A stretch of 64,000 nt of DNA from Haematococcus lacustris (Eukaryota; Chlorophyta; Chlorophyceae; Chlamydomonadales; Haematococcaceae): the NCBI GenBank assembly GCA_030144725.1, contig JASKMD010000020.1, positions 5,226,703-5,290,702 of the forward strand, given 5' to 3'. Below the pieces are notes generated by a model. That model was not told where the DNA came from. It made no database searches and worked only from the letters and a program-made list of their open reading frames with translations. A program made the position numbers and the translations under genes. The stretch's first letter is position 1. The number at the start of each line of letters is the position of its first letter. Positions 30,801 to 40,531 of this stretch are shown here, one piece after another.

Positions 30801-31808
30801 TTTGTAGATCGCCTAAGCAAGATGGTGCACTTAGTGCCCACACATGAGTCAATCGACAACGCAAAGTTTGCAAGACTGTTTAAGAAAAATGTCATACGTT
30901 TGCATGGGAAGCCGTCAACGGTGTTGAGTGACAGAGGAGCCATCTTTAACAGTGAGAACTGGCGAGAGATCTGCCGGTTGCTGGGCATGCGGATAGCCAT
31001 GAGCACGGCTTACCACCCTGAGTCCGATGGGCAAACCGAGAGAGTGAACAGGGTGGTGGAAGAGATGTTGAGGGCATACATCAGCCCTGCCCAGTCTGAC
31101 TGGTCTGAGCATTTGGACATGGTGGAATTTGCAATCAACAACTCATGGCATGAATCGGTGCAGAATACTCCCTTCTTCTTGAACTATGGAGAGCACCCGT
31201 TGACGCCAGCTTCTGAGGGGCTACCCCGGTCGGGGCCCAAGGCTCATTCCTTTGTGCAGGGCATCTTACAAGCAATCAAGAAGGCCAAGCAGTGTTGGGC
31301 TGAAGCTCAGCAGAAGATGAAGGCCCGTGAGGATGGCAGGAGAAGGCATGTGTCTTACAACCCTGAGCAACTTATCATGCTATCGACTGAGAACATGAGG
31401 AGGAAAGTTGATGATGTGGGAGTGCGGAAGTTGAAACCAAGATACGTTGGACCTTTTCGAGTGCTCCACATGGTGGGAGATGCAGCAGTCAAGATCCAGC
31501 TACCCCATCAATGGCGTGTACACAATGTGTTCCATGTGTCCCTGGTGAAGCCATACGTGGGCGATGCGGTCCCAAACCTGGTAGCGCCACCGCCAGACCG
31601 TTGGGAAGACGGCCAGCCCGTATACGAGGTGGAGAAGCTGGTTGACCACCGTCTCACGTCCGGCTATCGACCACAACTAGAGTTTCTGGTGAAGTGGGTT
31701 GGATACCCCTCTGAGGGCAACACATGGGAACCCCTAGACAATCTGCAAGGTAGCATGGACCTGGTGAGGGAGTATGCTGCTGCCAAGAACCTACACATTC
31801 CAAAGTGA
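27834..31808 (+). CDS. pol: Pol polyprotein (PR-RT-RH-IN-chromodomain)
   Basis: Replicates and integrates the element. Numbering here is from 27855, 7 codons after the TAG. Aspartic protease: MMDTGSS (D71). RT: LPRIDDLL, FSSLDLQSGYHQI, catalytic YLDD at 453-456. RNase H: WTDAS (D617), TTGEQELLA, VTDHNPL. Integrase: an N-terminal HHCC zinc finger (GHVGITKTKKL...CDACQ), then the DDE core with D964, D1026 and E1062 (35 residues between the last two) and TAYHPESDGQTERVN. C-terminal chromodomain from about 1256 (VYEVEKLVDHR, FLVKWVGYPSEGNTWEP), a module that in chromoviruses targets integration to methylated-histone chromatin. 1,324 codons are open without interruption. It has no own start; expression as Gag-Pol by UAG readthrough is inferred. 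Confidence 0.95.
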   Translation, partial: GVALDSAVHASQGDDKHEHVPCALKRPKLSVGPLHGMCKIPALSSAQPSGAIASAHGVDLSFVYEASLGGKPCKVMMDTGSSFDLISEKWLTNARKVTRNGQPVSSIKVSIATAQPTVAESIDGKVIRMAEEARGELCMQGVKTTAVLKVVPGMLGQIDVVLGKPWQTMYDAKLLVREQSCHVTTPDGKAHTLYAKRPRHANGKMLAQLTELRMAPELMSAPQAARAVRHGCPSWLLMVQREEGLVSPHTSCEQHIKLSLASTGLVPESTVADMVKTYNDVFADIPAGLPPERGVGHTIPLEAGTLPQWARMYRLSQREIEEMKKQVSALLEKGWIEPSASPWGAPVLFVQKKDGSLRMCIDYRALNKRTVRDRYPLPRIDDLLDQVRGKKVFSSLDLQSGYHQIRITPEDVPKTAFLTPMGQFQYKVLCFGLCNAPATFQKTMNRIFEPMIKAGSVLVYLDDILVMSNTPEEHVQHLRQVLELMRAHKLFAKLSKCEFNRPELAFLGHIVGRNGVAVDPAKVKVVAEWPQPRGLKELQAFLGLCNFFRRFIRGYSSVAAPLTDLTRQDKQAAPTGAQHDARVQAAFAKDPQVKGAFQALKAALCSAPVLALPDFSKPYLVWTDASLQGTGGVLMQEGRVVAYTSKKFTPAQTRYTTGEQELLAIVRALQEWRCYLDGAVGVTIVTDHNPLVYLASQTNLSRRVARWVELMSRFKYEIKHKPGAVNIADPISRSVQQMQQGSNKDDDEEEAVGAVVLRREGQVLVMTRRQARQTQPSIAHAPPVTREQDSAQQAEGQPAVERTAGAVRPGGGEVPLPRRSPCATPAEREDAERVREVELARAPGGSLHDFIIEGYSHDPLFQSGKAQKRLSRSERGLWLLRDRVWVPRSPLVKQAVLEKCHDDAFAGHVGITKTKKLVSRHFYWPGWDKDVEDYVRHCDACQRNKPSCLLKAGKLQPLSIPGKRWEHVSMDMIVKLPTSGEERYDSILVFVDRLSKMVHLVPTHESIDNAKFARLFKKNVIRLHGKPSTVLSDRGAIFNSENWREICRLLGMRIAMSTAYHPESDGQTERVNRVVEEMLRAYISPAQSDWSEHLDMVEFAINNSWHESVQNTPFFLNYGEHPLTPASEGLPRSGPKAHSFVQGILQAIKKAKQCWAEAQQKMKAREDGRRRHVSYNPEQLIMLSTENMRRKVDDVGVRKLKPRYVGPFRVLHMVGDAAVKIQLPHQWRVHNVFHVSLVKPYVGDAVPNLVAPPPDRWEDGQPVYEVEKLVDHRLTSGYRPQLEFLVKWVGYPSEGNTWEPLDNLQGSMDLVREYAAAKNLHIPK

Positions 31809-31814
31809 AAAAGA

Positions 31815-31822
31815 CAATAAAA
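31815..31822 (+). terminator. Possible AATAAA-type poly(A) signal after pol
   Basis: ACAATAAAAAG lies a few bases after the pol stop. It is upstream of the 3' LTR, so it may be fortuitous; LTR elements normally terminate in the LTR. Confidence 0.3.
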
Positions 31823-31940
31823 AGTGTTTGTGGACGTTTGACACCAAGCGCCGACGTAAAGGCGTTAGCGACGGTACGACGCAGTACCCGAGCGGGGCAG
31901 GTCAATGATGGCAGCTGAGGACAGCTGGGGCCTTCGGCCA

Positions 31941-31952
31941 GGCGGGGGAGAA
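31941..31952 (+). promoter_or_regulatory. Polypurine tract
   Basis: GGCGGGGGAGAA directly abuts the 3' LTR (TGTTACG), the expected place for the plus-strand primer. Confidence 0.85.
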
Positions 31953-32152
31953 TGTTACGAACGCCGGTCGAAGTGCTAGCGAAGCGTCTCGGAAAAGTGA
32001 TGACGCGATTGCGTAATAGTGGTGACGGAGTGTAATGCCAATGACCGGTGTCAAATGCTGGGTTCGACTCCCAGGCGGACAGCCTTGTGAAGGCACTGAC
32101 ATCGCCCTTGTCCGCTGAGTTGGCACTACCTCCATACACCAGCTACGTAACA
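31953..32152 (+). repeat. 3' LTR, 200 bp
   Basis: Read base by base, it appears identical to the 5' LTR, including the T-arm-like hairpin at 32058-32074. This implies a recent insertion. It is followed by the GCAGG duplication. Confidence 0.95.
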
Positions 32153-32329
32153 GCAGGGGGTTGAGCTGCTGGAGCCGCTGCAGCTCCTTGCTGGCGACGC
32201 GGCCGATTGGCATGAGCCATGCCATGGGCCCGCCGACCAGGGGCTCAAAAAGGGGAGGGCATGGGTCCCGGGACAAGAGAGGTGCCGAAAGACAGGCACA
32301 AGCTGCTGCGATCTGCAGCTGGCCTCCAT
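32153..32329 (-). pseudogene. LINE ORF1 N-terminal portion, frameshifted
   Basis: ATG equivalent at 32327-32329 (MEASCRSQQLVPVFRH). Relative to block 1, a 19-20 bp deletion after VFRH (about 32282) shifts the frame into SCPGTHALPFLSP. The remainder is cut off by the LTR element. Non-functional. Confidence 0.82.
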
Positions 32330-33317
32330 GACGCGATAAGCCGAAGCAACCTGGAGGGCCACAGGCGCAGGCAACACGCGAGCTTGAGACGGGCACAAAC
32401 TAAGGGTCAAGCGCACTGGTTGAGCACTTAACTCAGCCTTCCCCCATTGACCCGGGGGCTAGGCTTGGTTCTCAGGTACGCCGGCTCGCACTGAATTCAG
32501 TGGAGCAAACCCCGGCGGTGGGCCTCCGACCGTTGTCGTCTCCTTGGCAGTGACGCGACAGGCGCCGGCAGAAGGCGAGGCACGCGGGGGGGAGGAGGAA
32601 GGGGGGGAGAAGGAGAAGAGGGTGGGGGAGGGCAGCTGGGCGGAAGCTGCAGCGGTCAAGGCGGTTGCCTCAGGAAACCGACAGCGCTGTAGGCTCCCGC
32701 GAACTGCTGGCTGTGGTTCGCACAAGAAGCGACAGCAGCTGCACACAGCGATAGCACGAAAGGACCTGCGGCTGGAAGGGCTGCTAGAGGCGGTTGGAGC
32801 GGTTACACCTGCGGCAGCTGCGAGGTAGGGGCGGCTGGGATGAGGCGCTCAGGTGGCGGCGCCTGAGAGAAACGGCTGCGGCTGGCGCAACCTGACAGAC
32901 GTTATGAAGCGGAAAGCCGAAAAGAGCAAAAGCGCTGCTGGCCGCCGTTGGCGGCTGCTGGCGGCTGCTGGCGGCTGGCTGCGGCTGAGAGCAGACAGAC
33001 AGAGACGACCACACCACCTTAACGCAACTCCTGCTCCTTGCTGTTTGGCTGCTCCGCAGGCTGAAACTCGCGACTTGTTGCCTTAGCAACAAAAACTGCG
33101 AAACAACGCTCCTCCGGCTGCTCCTGCTGCGAAAACGCTAGCTGTGCTAACGGGAGGCGCTAACTCGCGACCCACGCGAAACGGCAGGCTGCGAAAAGTG
33201 CGAGAGGCGGCACTGGCAGCAGCGGGCTACTGCAGGGTGGGGAGTGGCGGCAACGCCCTACCACTTGCTCAGTACCACCTGCTCAGTACCACCTGCTCAG
33301 TACCACCTTCTCAGTAC
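32153..33317 (-). mobile_element. Inverted LINE 5' segment of block 2, part 2 (5'UTR, ORF1 start)
   Basis: Continuation of 23868-25844 beyond the LTR element. It holds the N-terminal ORF1 codons and the LINE 5'UTR, and ends at the same ACTGAGCAGGTGGT-type repeats next to (GGGGCT)n as the block 1 segment. Confidence 0.88.
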
Positions 33318-33421
33318 CTGGGGCTGGGGCTGGGGCTGGGGCTGGGGCTGGGGCTGGGGCTGGGGCTGGGGCTGGGGCTGGGGCTGGGGTTGGGGCTGGG
33401 GCTGGGGCTAGGGCTGGGGCC
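33318..33421 (+). repeat. (GGGGCT)n tract, about 17 units
   Basis: Short allele of the LINE hexanucleotide tract, with variants GGGGTT and GGGGCTAGGGCT near its end; (Ala-Gly)n in the sense frame. Copies A and G have about 103 and 74 units. Confidence 0.93.
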
Positions 33422-33433
33422 GTGCATTCTCCG

Positions 33434-34726
33434 ATGGTTTTGGATCGCCCATGCCTTACCCGACCCGTGCTCTCTACCCTCTTTCCAACGCCCACCACCT
33501 TCCAGCCCAGCGCCCAGGGGGCTTTTGTGTCCCGAGCGTATGCGCCTTGCTCTGTCCCACCCCGAGGGGTGCATCTCCCCCACATCCCTCTTCCCCCCCA
33601 GCAGCTCTCTGCCCCCATGAACCCCCCTTGGGCCGCTCCTCCCCCCCTTGTTATTCCTCCCGCTGTCCATCCCGTGCCTCTTGAGGGGTCTGTTGCCACT
33701 GGCTCCCTTGCCGGTGTTCCCCTATCAGCCTCTCCGCGCTCTCCGGGGCACTTGGGGTTGCTGGGCAAGGCCCTCTTTAAGGGCGCGGTGCTGGCCTCCA
33801 AGGGCAAGCTCGCTGCCCGTAAGCTGAGAGATGCCACAGCTAGGGGCCTAGCCGCAGCCGGGCAGTGGGTGGGTGGGGAACCTTCCGCCAGCTCTCCCTC
33901 CCTTGACCCCATGGACGCCGAGGCAGCGGCCCCCACCGCCTCTTGCCGCACGGAGGTCACGGGGCCTGGCGCAGTTGCCCATCTCCCAGCCCAGGAGCTT
34001 GGTCCCTCCACCGGGCTGTGCACCCGGCTCGGCACGGTGCGGGTTGGGCCCGGTGAGCTGCAGGGTAGTCAGCCTCCCCGCTGGCTTGACACCGCCGCGA
34101 GGGCACCTCCGCGCCCCTCCCCGGATGACAGGAGGGCTAGGCGGGAGGAGCGGCAGCGGGTGGCTCAGTGTAGGTCGAGGCGAGGCAACACGCAGCCAGC
34201 TACCCAGCCAGCCAGAGGGGGGCCTAGCCGGCGCCGGTATGGCATTCCCTCTTCCGGTTCCAGCTCTGAGGAGTGGGAGGCACGGCGTGCAGGGCACCAG
34301 CAAGCTGGCAGGCAGCGTGCTGCGCAGCGTGGCCATGGGTCCCCACACGTGCGCCGCTACGGGTTGCTCAGCCCCTCTGCTAGCCTGGCCAGCTCGCTGG
34401 GGGCCTCCTGTGATAGCCCTGTAGTTGAGTCAGCAGGGCCCCGGGAGGGGAGGTTGAGGGTGCCTAAGCGGCAGCAGCCCGAGCAGGCAGCTCAGCCTGG
34501 GGAGGAGGTCGAGCAGCTCGGTCCTCTGCCCCTGCGGCCCCCGCTGGCCATCTATTCCCGTGAGCCTCGGGTCCGCCTGCGCCGCCCGGGGGCCAAGTTG
34601 GCCTGCATTGAGGCCACTCCAGCCCCTATCCCCGGCCCACCCCCTTTGCCCGGTCCGCCTCCCCTTCCCAGCCCACCCACCCTCCTCTACACACGCGTAG
34701 CCCGCGCGGGGGCAAGCCAGGACTAG
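33434..34726 (+). CDS. LINE ORF-M of copy E
   Basis: 430 codons from the first ATG; open and colinear with copy A ORF-M, with the same Arg-rich and PPLPGPPPLP blocks and the same TAG two bases before the ORF2 ATG (34729). Differences from A include GVPLSASP in place of GIPPSASP. Function unknown. It may be the middle of a longer protein that starts upstream of the (Ala-Gly)n in direct-orientation elements; here the upstream part is inverted, so this piece has lost its natural 5' context. Confidence 0.6.
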   Translation: MVLDRPCLTRPVLSTLFPTPTTFQPSAQGAFVSRAYAPCSVPPRGVHLPHIPLPPQQLSAPMNPPWAAPPPLVIPPAVHPVPLEGSVATGSLAGVPLSASPRSPGHLGLLGKALFKGAVLASKGKLAARKLRDATARGLAAAGQWVGGEPSASSPSLDPMDAEAAAPTASCRTEVTGPGAVAHLPAQELGPSTGLCTRLGTVRVGPGELQGSQPPRWLDTAARAPPRPSPDDRRARREERQRVAQCRSRRGNTQPATQPARGGPSRRRYGIPSSGSSSEEWEARRAGHQQAGRQRAAQRGHGSPHVRRYGLLSPSASLASSLGASCDSPVVESAGPREGRLRVPKRQQPEQAAQPGEEVEQLGPLPLRPPLAIYSREPRVRLRRPGAKLACIEATPAPIPGPPPLPGPPPLPSPPTLLYTRVARAGASQD

Positions 34727-34728
34727 CC

Positions 34729-37700
34729 ATGCAGCGCCCAGGTGTGGCCGCCAGTTTCTTGGCAGTCTCCCTCAACGTGCAGGGCCTTGCCCAGCCGCAC
34801 AAACTGCAGGCCCTGCTTGACTGGGCCGCTGACAGCCCGGCGCAAGTGGTGTTCCTCCAAGAGTGCCATAGGGCGGAGAGCGTGTGGCAGTGGGCAGAAG
34901 CCCACTCGGGGGCCAAGCCCGCCTGGCGGGGGCAGTGGTTTTACACCCCTGGCACCGGCAGCTCCCAAGGCTGTCTGGTGTTGGTCAAGCCCTCCACCAT
35001 CCTCCAGGGGTGCACCCAGGTGCAGCTGCAGGCAGAGGGGGCCCAGGGGCGGGTGCTGCGGGTAGACGGGGAGCTCGCAGGCAGGCCGGTGTCCCTAGTG
35101 TGCGTGTACGCCCCGGCGCAGCAGGCAGAGCGGCCAGCGTTCTACGCAGAGTGCCTCCCCGCTTGCCTCCCGCCAGCCGCCGACCGCCGCCTCCTCCTCA
35201 TGGGGGGCGACTTCAACTGCATCTTAGCCCCCGTGGACAGAGTGGGCGTCCCGCAGGGCTCGCAGCATGGGGAGGCCTGGGTGGGCAGCCGGGGCCAGGG
35301 GGCGGAGCAGCTGCGGCAGCTGGTGGGTGAGCGGGGTCTGGTGGACCCGTGGCGCCATCTGCACCCCTCCAAGAGAGACCTCACCCACTTCAGCGAGCGT
35401 TGGCAGACGGGTGCGCGCCTTGACCGATGGTACATCTCGGAGGAGCTGGTGCAGTGGCAGATGGACAGCGCCATCCATGGTGTGCTGCCAGTGCCCACCG
35501 ACCACCGGCCCGTGTCAGTGGCAGTGTGCCCCCCCGACTTGCCTCTCACCGTCCCCGCTCCCTGGCAGCTGCACCCCGCCCACCTTGACAACCCCGACCT
35601 GCTGGACTGCCTCAAGGACTTCCTACAGGCGGAGGCCCTTCACCACGAGGCTGCGAGTTAGCTGGGGATGCCTAGGGATGGGCACAGGGCCAGGTGGGCC
35701 CGCATCAAGCAGGGCCTGGCCATGCGTGCCCAGCACTTCCTGCGGGCCCAGCGCCGCGCGCAGCGTGACCTGCAGCAGCGCAGGGAGAAGGCGGCAGCAG
35801 TGGCCAGGGCTCACCTCGTGCGGCAGCTGGTGCGGGTGGAGTGAGAGGGGGAGGCTGAGTTGCAGGCGGCGCAGCACCTGGGAGAGGCCGCAGCCCTGGC
35901 GGGTGTGGGGGCGAGGGAGCAGGGGGCCCAGCAATCCCTGCTGGCCAGCGCTGTCCTCGACCAGTACTACGGCGACCGCTCCTCCTTCTACTTCTACCAT
36001 CGCGACCAGCCCGCGCACACCCCCACCCTCATCTCCTCTCTCCAGCTCCCCGGCCAGCCAGGTCAGCCAGCAGACCTTACCACGCCGGCCGGGGTGAAGG
36101 CAGCGTGCAAGGCTTTCCAGCAGCACTACTCAGCTGCCGAGCCCACCGGTGTCTACGCAGCCAAGCCGGTGGACACAGCTGCACGCGCCACGCTGCTGGG
36201 CAGCCTCACCTCCCACCTCACCCCCACCCAGGCCAGGGCTGCCGAGGGCCCCGATGGCATCCCTATGCTATCAGAGGAGGAGCTGGGCCGGGCTCTTCAG
36301 GGCTGCGCGCACAGCAAGGCCCCGGGGCTAGATGGGCTGCCCATGGAGGTCTATGACCGGCTGTGGGTGGAGCTGGGGCGGCCGCTGCGGGCCATGTTGC
36401 AAGAGGCCCTGGCAGACACCGCTCACCCTGCCCCCCTGGCTGAGTTCCTGACAGGCATCATCACCCTCGTACCAAAGGCTGGCAAGCCGAGGGACCAGGT
36501 GGCCGGCTACCGCCCCATCACGCTCCTCAACTGCGACGTGCGCCTGGTGGCCAGGGCAGTGGAGGACCGGCTGCAGCTGCCCTTGGACCTGCTGGTGTCC
36601 CCCTCTCAGTCCGCCTTTATCCTGGGCAGGGACATCAGCGACAGCGTGCAGTTCCACCTAGGCCTGCTGGAGTACCTGCAGCAGCGGGGCAGCCCAGCCT
36701 GGCTGTTGTTGCTGGACCTGGCGGGTGCCTATGACAACGTGTCCTGGGGCTTGCTTCAGGACACGATGGAGGCCATGGGGTTCTGCCGGGAGGGGCATGT
36801 GCGCTGGGCTCAGCTGCTGCACCGGGGGGCCACGAGCCAGGTGCTGGTCAACGGCCACCTCACCGACAGCTTCCCCCTTGCGTCGGGGCTGCTGCAGGGC
36901 AGCGGGGCCTCCCCGCTCTACTGGTGCATCGTGCTCCAACCGCTGGTCAGCTACCTCAGCTCGCTCCAGCTGGCAGGCCGCATCAGCACCCCCACCATCC
37001 CCTCCAGCCCTCTGGCCATGCACAGGGCCGCCCTGACCCCCGCGCTCCCCTCCAAGGAGTATGCGGACGACCTCACCATCGTGGTGCTCGATCGGGTCAG
37101 AGACGGGAAGGTGGTAGTGGAGGCCCTGGGCCTGTTCCGCGCCGCTGGGGGCCCTGCGCTGAGCGTGAGCAAGAGCTCAGCCCTACCGTGTGCCCAGCCA
37201 GAGCCCGGGCTGGGTAACCAGGGGGGCTCGGGCCCCGAGGGGGCGGGGAGGGAAGGAAGGGAGGGTGCCGGGGGGGAAGGGGGCGGGCAGGGGCAGGTGG
37301 GCGAGCAGGGGCTAGGGGGTGGGCTGGGGGAAGGTGGCGGGCAAGGGCAGCAGCAGGGCGGGCAGGAGCAGGGTGGGGAGCAGGAGCCGGAGGTGGTCAT
37401 CCCAGCTGTCCGAGCGGGGGTGCCAGTGCGCCACCTGGGGGTCCCTCTTGGGGCGGCCTCCTACGCTGCCACCAGCGAGGCCGCCTTCGGTGGGGCGGCG
37501 GCGGCCATGATGGCAGCCTCCCTCCCTTGGCGGCCCCAAGGCCTCAACCTCCTGGGGCGGGTGCAGGTGGCACAGCAGTGCCTGGCCTCCAAGTCCATCT
37601 ACCAAATGGCCTTCGTGCAACCCTCCGCTCCTCTGACGCAAGCCATGGCCGCGGCTGTCAACCGCTTTGTGGCAGCCTCAGACCTGCCCCAGGAGCGCAG

Positions 37701-40088
37701 CCCCAACAGCAGCCGCCTCTACCCTAGCAAGGCCATCTGCGTGATGCCCCGGGGGGAGGGAGGGGTGGGGCTTCCCGACCTGGGGGTCACCAGCACGGCC
37801 ATGCTGGCGAAGATGCTGGCCCAGCTCTGGTCGCCCCGGGTTCGTCCCTGGCAGCCTCTGACCCACAGCCTGCTGGCAGACCCCTCCCACGGCCTCAGCA
37901 CGTGGGTCATCACCGACCCCACCGCCCCCCCCTCGCGAGGCATCAGCCCGCGGCTGCAAGCTCACGTGGCGGCCCTGGCTGATCTCAGGCTGTTCCGTGC
38001 TTTGCCCCCCGCTAGCCAGTCCTTCTTTTCGGTGCTGGCAGAGCCGCTGTGGTACAACGCACAAGTCCGCATGAACCCAGCAACGAGGGAGGCAGCAGCT
38101 GAGCAGGGTTGGACCCACGTCCGCCACGTGAGGGAGGCCTGCATAGCCCCCAGCTGGAGGGGGAGGCCCGATGGGCTGCCGACCTGGTCAGGGCTTGCCT
38201 CCCAGAGCCCTGGCAGGGCATGGTGGACCGCCTGCAGCCTCCTCAGCCGGAGTGGGAGTGCCTGAGGGTTGGGCCAGGGGTGGGGTTTGTGATGCGGCGC
38301 ACCCCCCTGCTCCAGCCCTCCCACTGGGTGGGCCCCAACGGCCGCCTCTACCCCCTAGACCCCACAGGGCAAGGGCCCCTAGGGGCTTTCTGGGCGGAGG
38401 GAGGGGCGGCCTGGGAGCCAGCTGCGGTGGCCCGACTCAACAAGCCCAGCTACAGGCTGACTCCGGAGGAGCGAGCCACCCACCTCCGCCCTCTACCCGC
38501 CCAGCATCACGTGGCGCAGGAGCAGGCTCAAGGGCAGGAGCAAGGAGGAGCCAGGGCGGTTGGCAGGGGAGGGGGGCGGGCAAGGGGGCGGGGCGGGGGC
38601 AGGGGGCGAGGGCGTGGAGGAGGTGGAGGGTGTAGGGGAGCAGGGGGCGGGGCGGGAGGGCAGGCTGCCGACCCAGCTGACGAGGGGCCTGGCACCTGGC
38701 CTAAGGAGGAGTGGCTCTTGGGCCCCTGGGCTCACCTGCAGCTGGACCCTCAGGTGTGGGGCATGGGCACCACCACCCTCCTGGACTTCTCGGTCAAGCA
38801 TGCCAGGGTGCGCCTCCACCAGCTCCAGCGCGTCAGTGCCGACCCCCTCTACCCACCAGGTGGGGGCCTGTGGCCAGCGCTGTGGGGTGTGCGCCCCCCC
38901 CGGGCAGAGGGCGAACCAGAGGTGGCAGCGGTGGCTGATGGGGCCCTGAGGGAGCTAGAGCTCAAGTGGGAGGCCAGCGTGCAGCAGGTGGCAGGCCAGG
39001 GGGCAGCGGGGGAGCGGGAGCAACAGGGCAGGGATGTGGAGGAGCGGCTCCCCGAGGAGGTGCAGGGCAGCCAACCGCCTCGCTGGCTTGACACCTCCGC
39101 CAGGGCGCACCAGCGACCCTCGCCGCAGATGAGGGCGGCCCAGCAGGCTGAGCGGCAGCTGGAGGCCCAGCAGCGGCGTGGGGGCAGGCAGCCAGTTGCT
39201 CAGCCCGCCCCCCGGGCCGACACCGCGGACCAGCTGGCTGTGGGTGTTCAGGCAGGCCAGCCGTGTGCGAAGGTGTGGAAGGAGCTGCTAGACCGCACCC
39301 TCCGTCGGGAGCATGTCATCGTGGCCTGGCGGGTGCTTCACGCCAGCCTCATGGTGGGGGCCTTGTGGGGCCACATCCTCAAGGGTACGGCTGCCTCGGG
39401 CTCTTCCGCCTGCCGCTTCTGCCAGCCGGGGCACTTGGAGACCCTCACCCACGCCTTCCTGACCTGCCCCGCCGTGGTCCCAGCCAGGGAGTGGGTGCTG
39501 GACGTGTACGGCCGCCTCACAGGCACCCGTCCCCCCTCAGGCGACGCCATGCTGCTCCATAGTGGGCGCCCCACCTGCGGCGAGGCCCCCCCCTTTCAGC
39601 CCCCTGACAGCCTGCTGTGGTTGCGGCTGCGCGTTGCCTACCTGGGCGCAGTGTGGCGCCTCCGCAGCTCAGGAGCCGCTACAGCCCTGCAGCCACAACA
39701 GGTGGCGAGGCGGGTTGTGGAGGAGGTCATCTACACCCTCACCACGGCCGTCAAGCGGGACTGGCATCGGGTGGGGAGGGACATCCGCGTGAGCCTCTGC
39801 GGCGCTGTGCCCTCCACCTGGTTCAAGGGAAAGGACCCGGAGCTGGACGCGGCCCACTTCGACCTGCTGTGGCCTGAGGCGTCGGGGGGCTGGTTTGCCA
39901 AGCAGCCCAGGAGGGAGCGGAGGGGAGGGCAGGAGGGGGCAGAGGGGAGGGTTGGGGCAGGAGGAGTGGAGGAGGAGAGGGCAGCAGGGAGGCCTAGGCA
40001 TGGGGAGGGCAGGGCGCAGGGGGGGGGAGAGCTAGTGGTTCGCCTCTCCTTGCAGTGGCCCGTCCCCTTCCCCGTCGAGCCAGCCTGA
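34729..40088 (+). pseudogene. LINE ORF2 of copy E, nearly full length, three lesions
   Basis: About 1,785 codons when read through the lesions. Endonuclease motifs LNVQGL, FLQECH, GGDFNCIL and DHRPVS are intact. The lesions are TAG at 35659-35661 (CAG in other copies), TGA at 35842-35844 (CGA elsewhere) and a 1-bp deletion at about 38139 (GAGGCCTGC against GAGGCCCTGC). Between them the RT is whole: GYRPITLLNCD, LLDLAGAYDN, SGLLQGSG, YADD. The distal frame 38109-40088 carries the RG-rich segment, GSQPPRWLDTSARA, the zinc knuckle CRFC...HAFLTC and the C-terminus. Few, point-like lesions suggest recent loss. Confidence 0.9.
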
Positions 40089-40531
40089 GCTGCAGGGTTG
40101 CTGGTGGGGGCTAAGGGCGTTCGGTGGGTGGGGTGGGCTAGGCTTCGGGGGGCTGTCTGGGTGTCAGGGGACCGGGGGCTTAGGTGGTCTTGGTTTGAGC
40201 GTTGGGGGTAGGGTTCTAAGTTTCAGGTCGAGGGGCGGAACTTAGGCTCGTGTGGGTAGTTTTGTGGGGAGAGTATGGGGAGGGTCTAGGCAGGTGAGCT
40301 AGGGTGGAGGGCGTTGGTGTGGGGGAGTGTCTTGCCGTTGTCCTAGGGAGGGGGTTGCTTGGGTGGTGTGGACCTTTGCTTGGGGTGTGTGGACCTTTGC
40401 TTGGGGTGTGTGGACCGCTGTGTTTGGGCGTAGTGCTTGGGGATCGTGTACGGGGAATCTTGTTTGTTGTAGTCTTCTCTATTCTTTATTTCTTTAGTCT
40501 CACTCTCTCTTGTAATGCTCCTCATATGAAA
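40089..40531 (+). other. LINE 3'UTR of copy E
   Basis: Diverges from the copy C 3'UTR in its first 200 bp (for example GCTAAGGGCGTTCGG) but shares the GTGTGGACCTTTGCTTGGGG repeats and TGTAA at 40511-40515. It ends at CATATGAAA, directly joined to unit F1. Confidence 0.8.

Larger units (their letters stand above)
25845..32152 (+). mobile_element. Complete Ty3/Gypsy chromodomain LTR retrotransposon
   Basis: 6,308 bp, bounded by two 200-bp LTRs (TGTTACGAACG...CTACGTAACA, TG...CA ends) that I read as identical. It is flanked by the 5-bp duplication GCAGG (25840-25844 and 32153-32157). The order is LTR, leader, gag, pol (protease, RT, RNase H, integrase, chromodomain), polypurine tract, LTR. The RT-before-integrase order and the C-terminal chromodomain place it among chromoviruses. 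It inserted into the inverted LINE ORF1, so it is younger than block 2. All key residues are present; it could be autonomous. Confidence 0.95.
33318..40531 (+). mobile_element. LINE copy E (sense part, complete to 3' end)
   Basis: Uninterrupted from (GGGGCT)n through ORF-M, endonuclease, RT, distal region, 3'UTR and TGTAA (40511-40515). It is the only copy whose RT region has not lost sequence and which also reaches the 3' end. It is inactivated by two nonsense codons and one frameshift. Diagnostic residues (ASFLAVSLN, GVPQGSQ, MLQEALADTAHP) group it with B and C. Confidence 0.92.
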
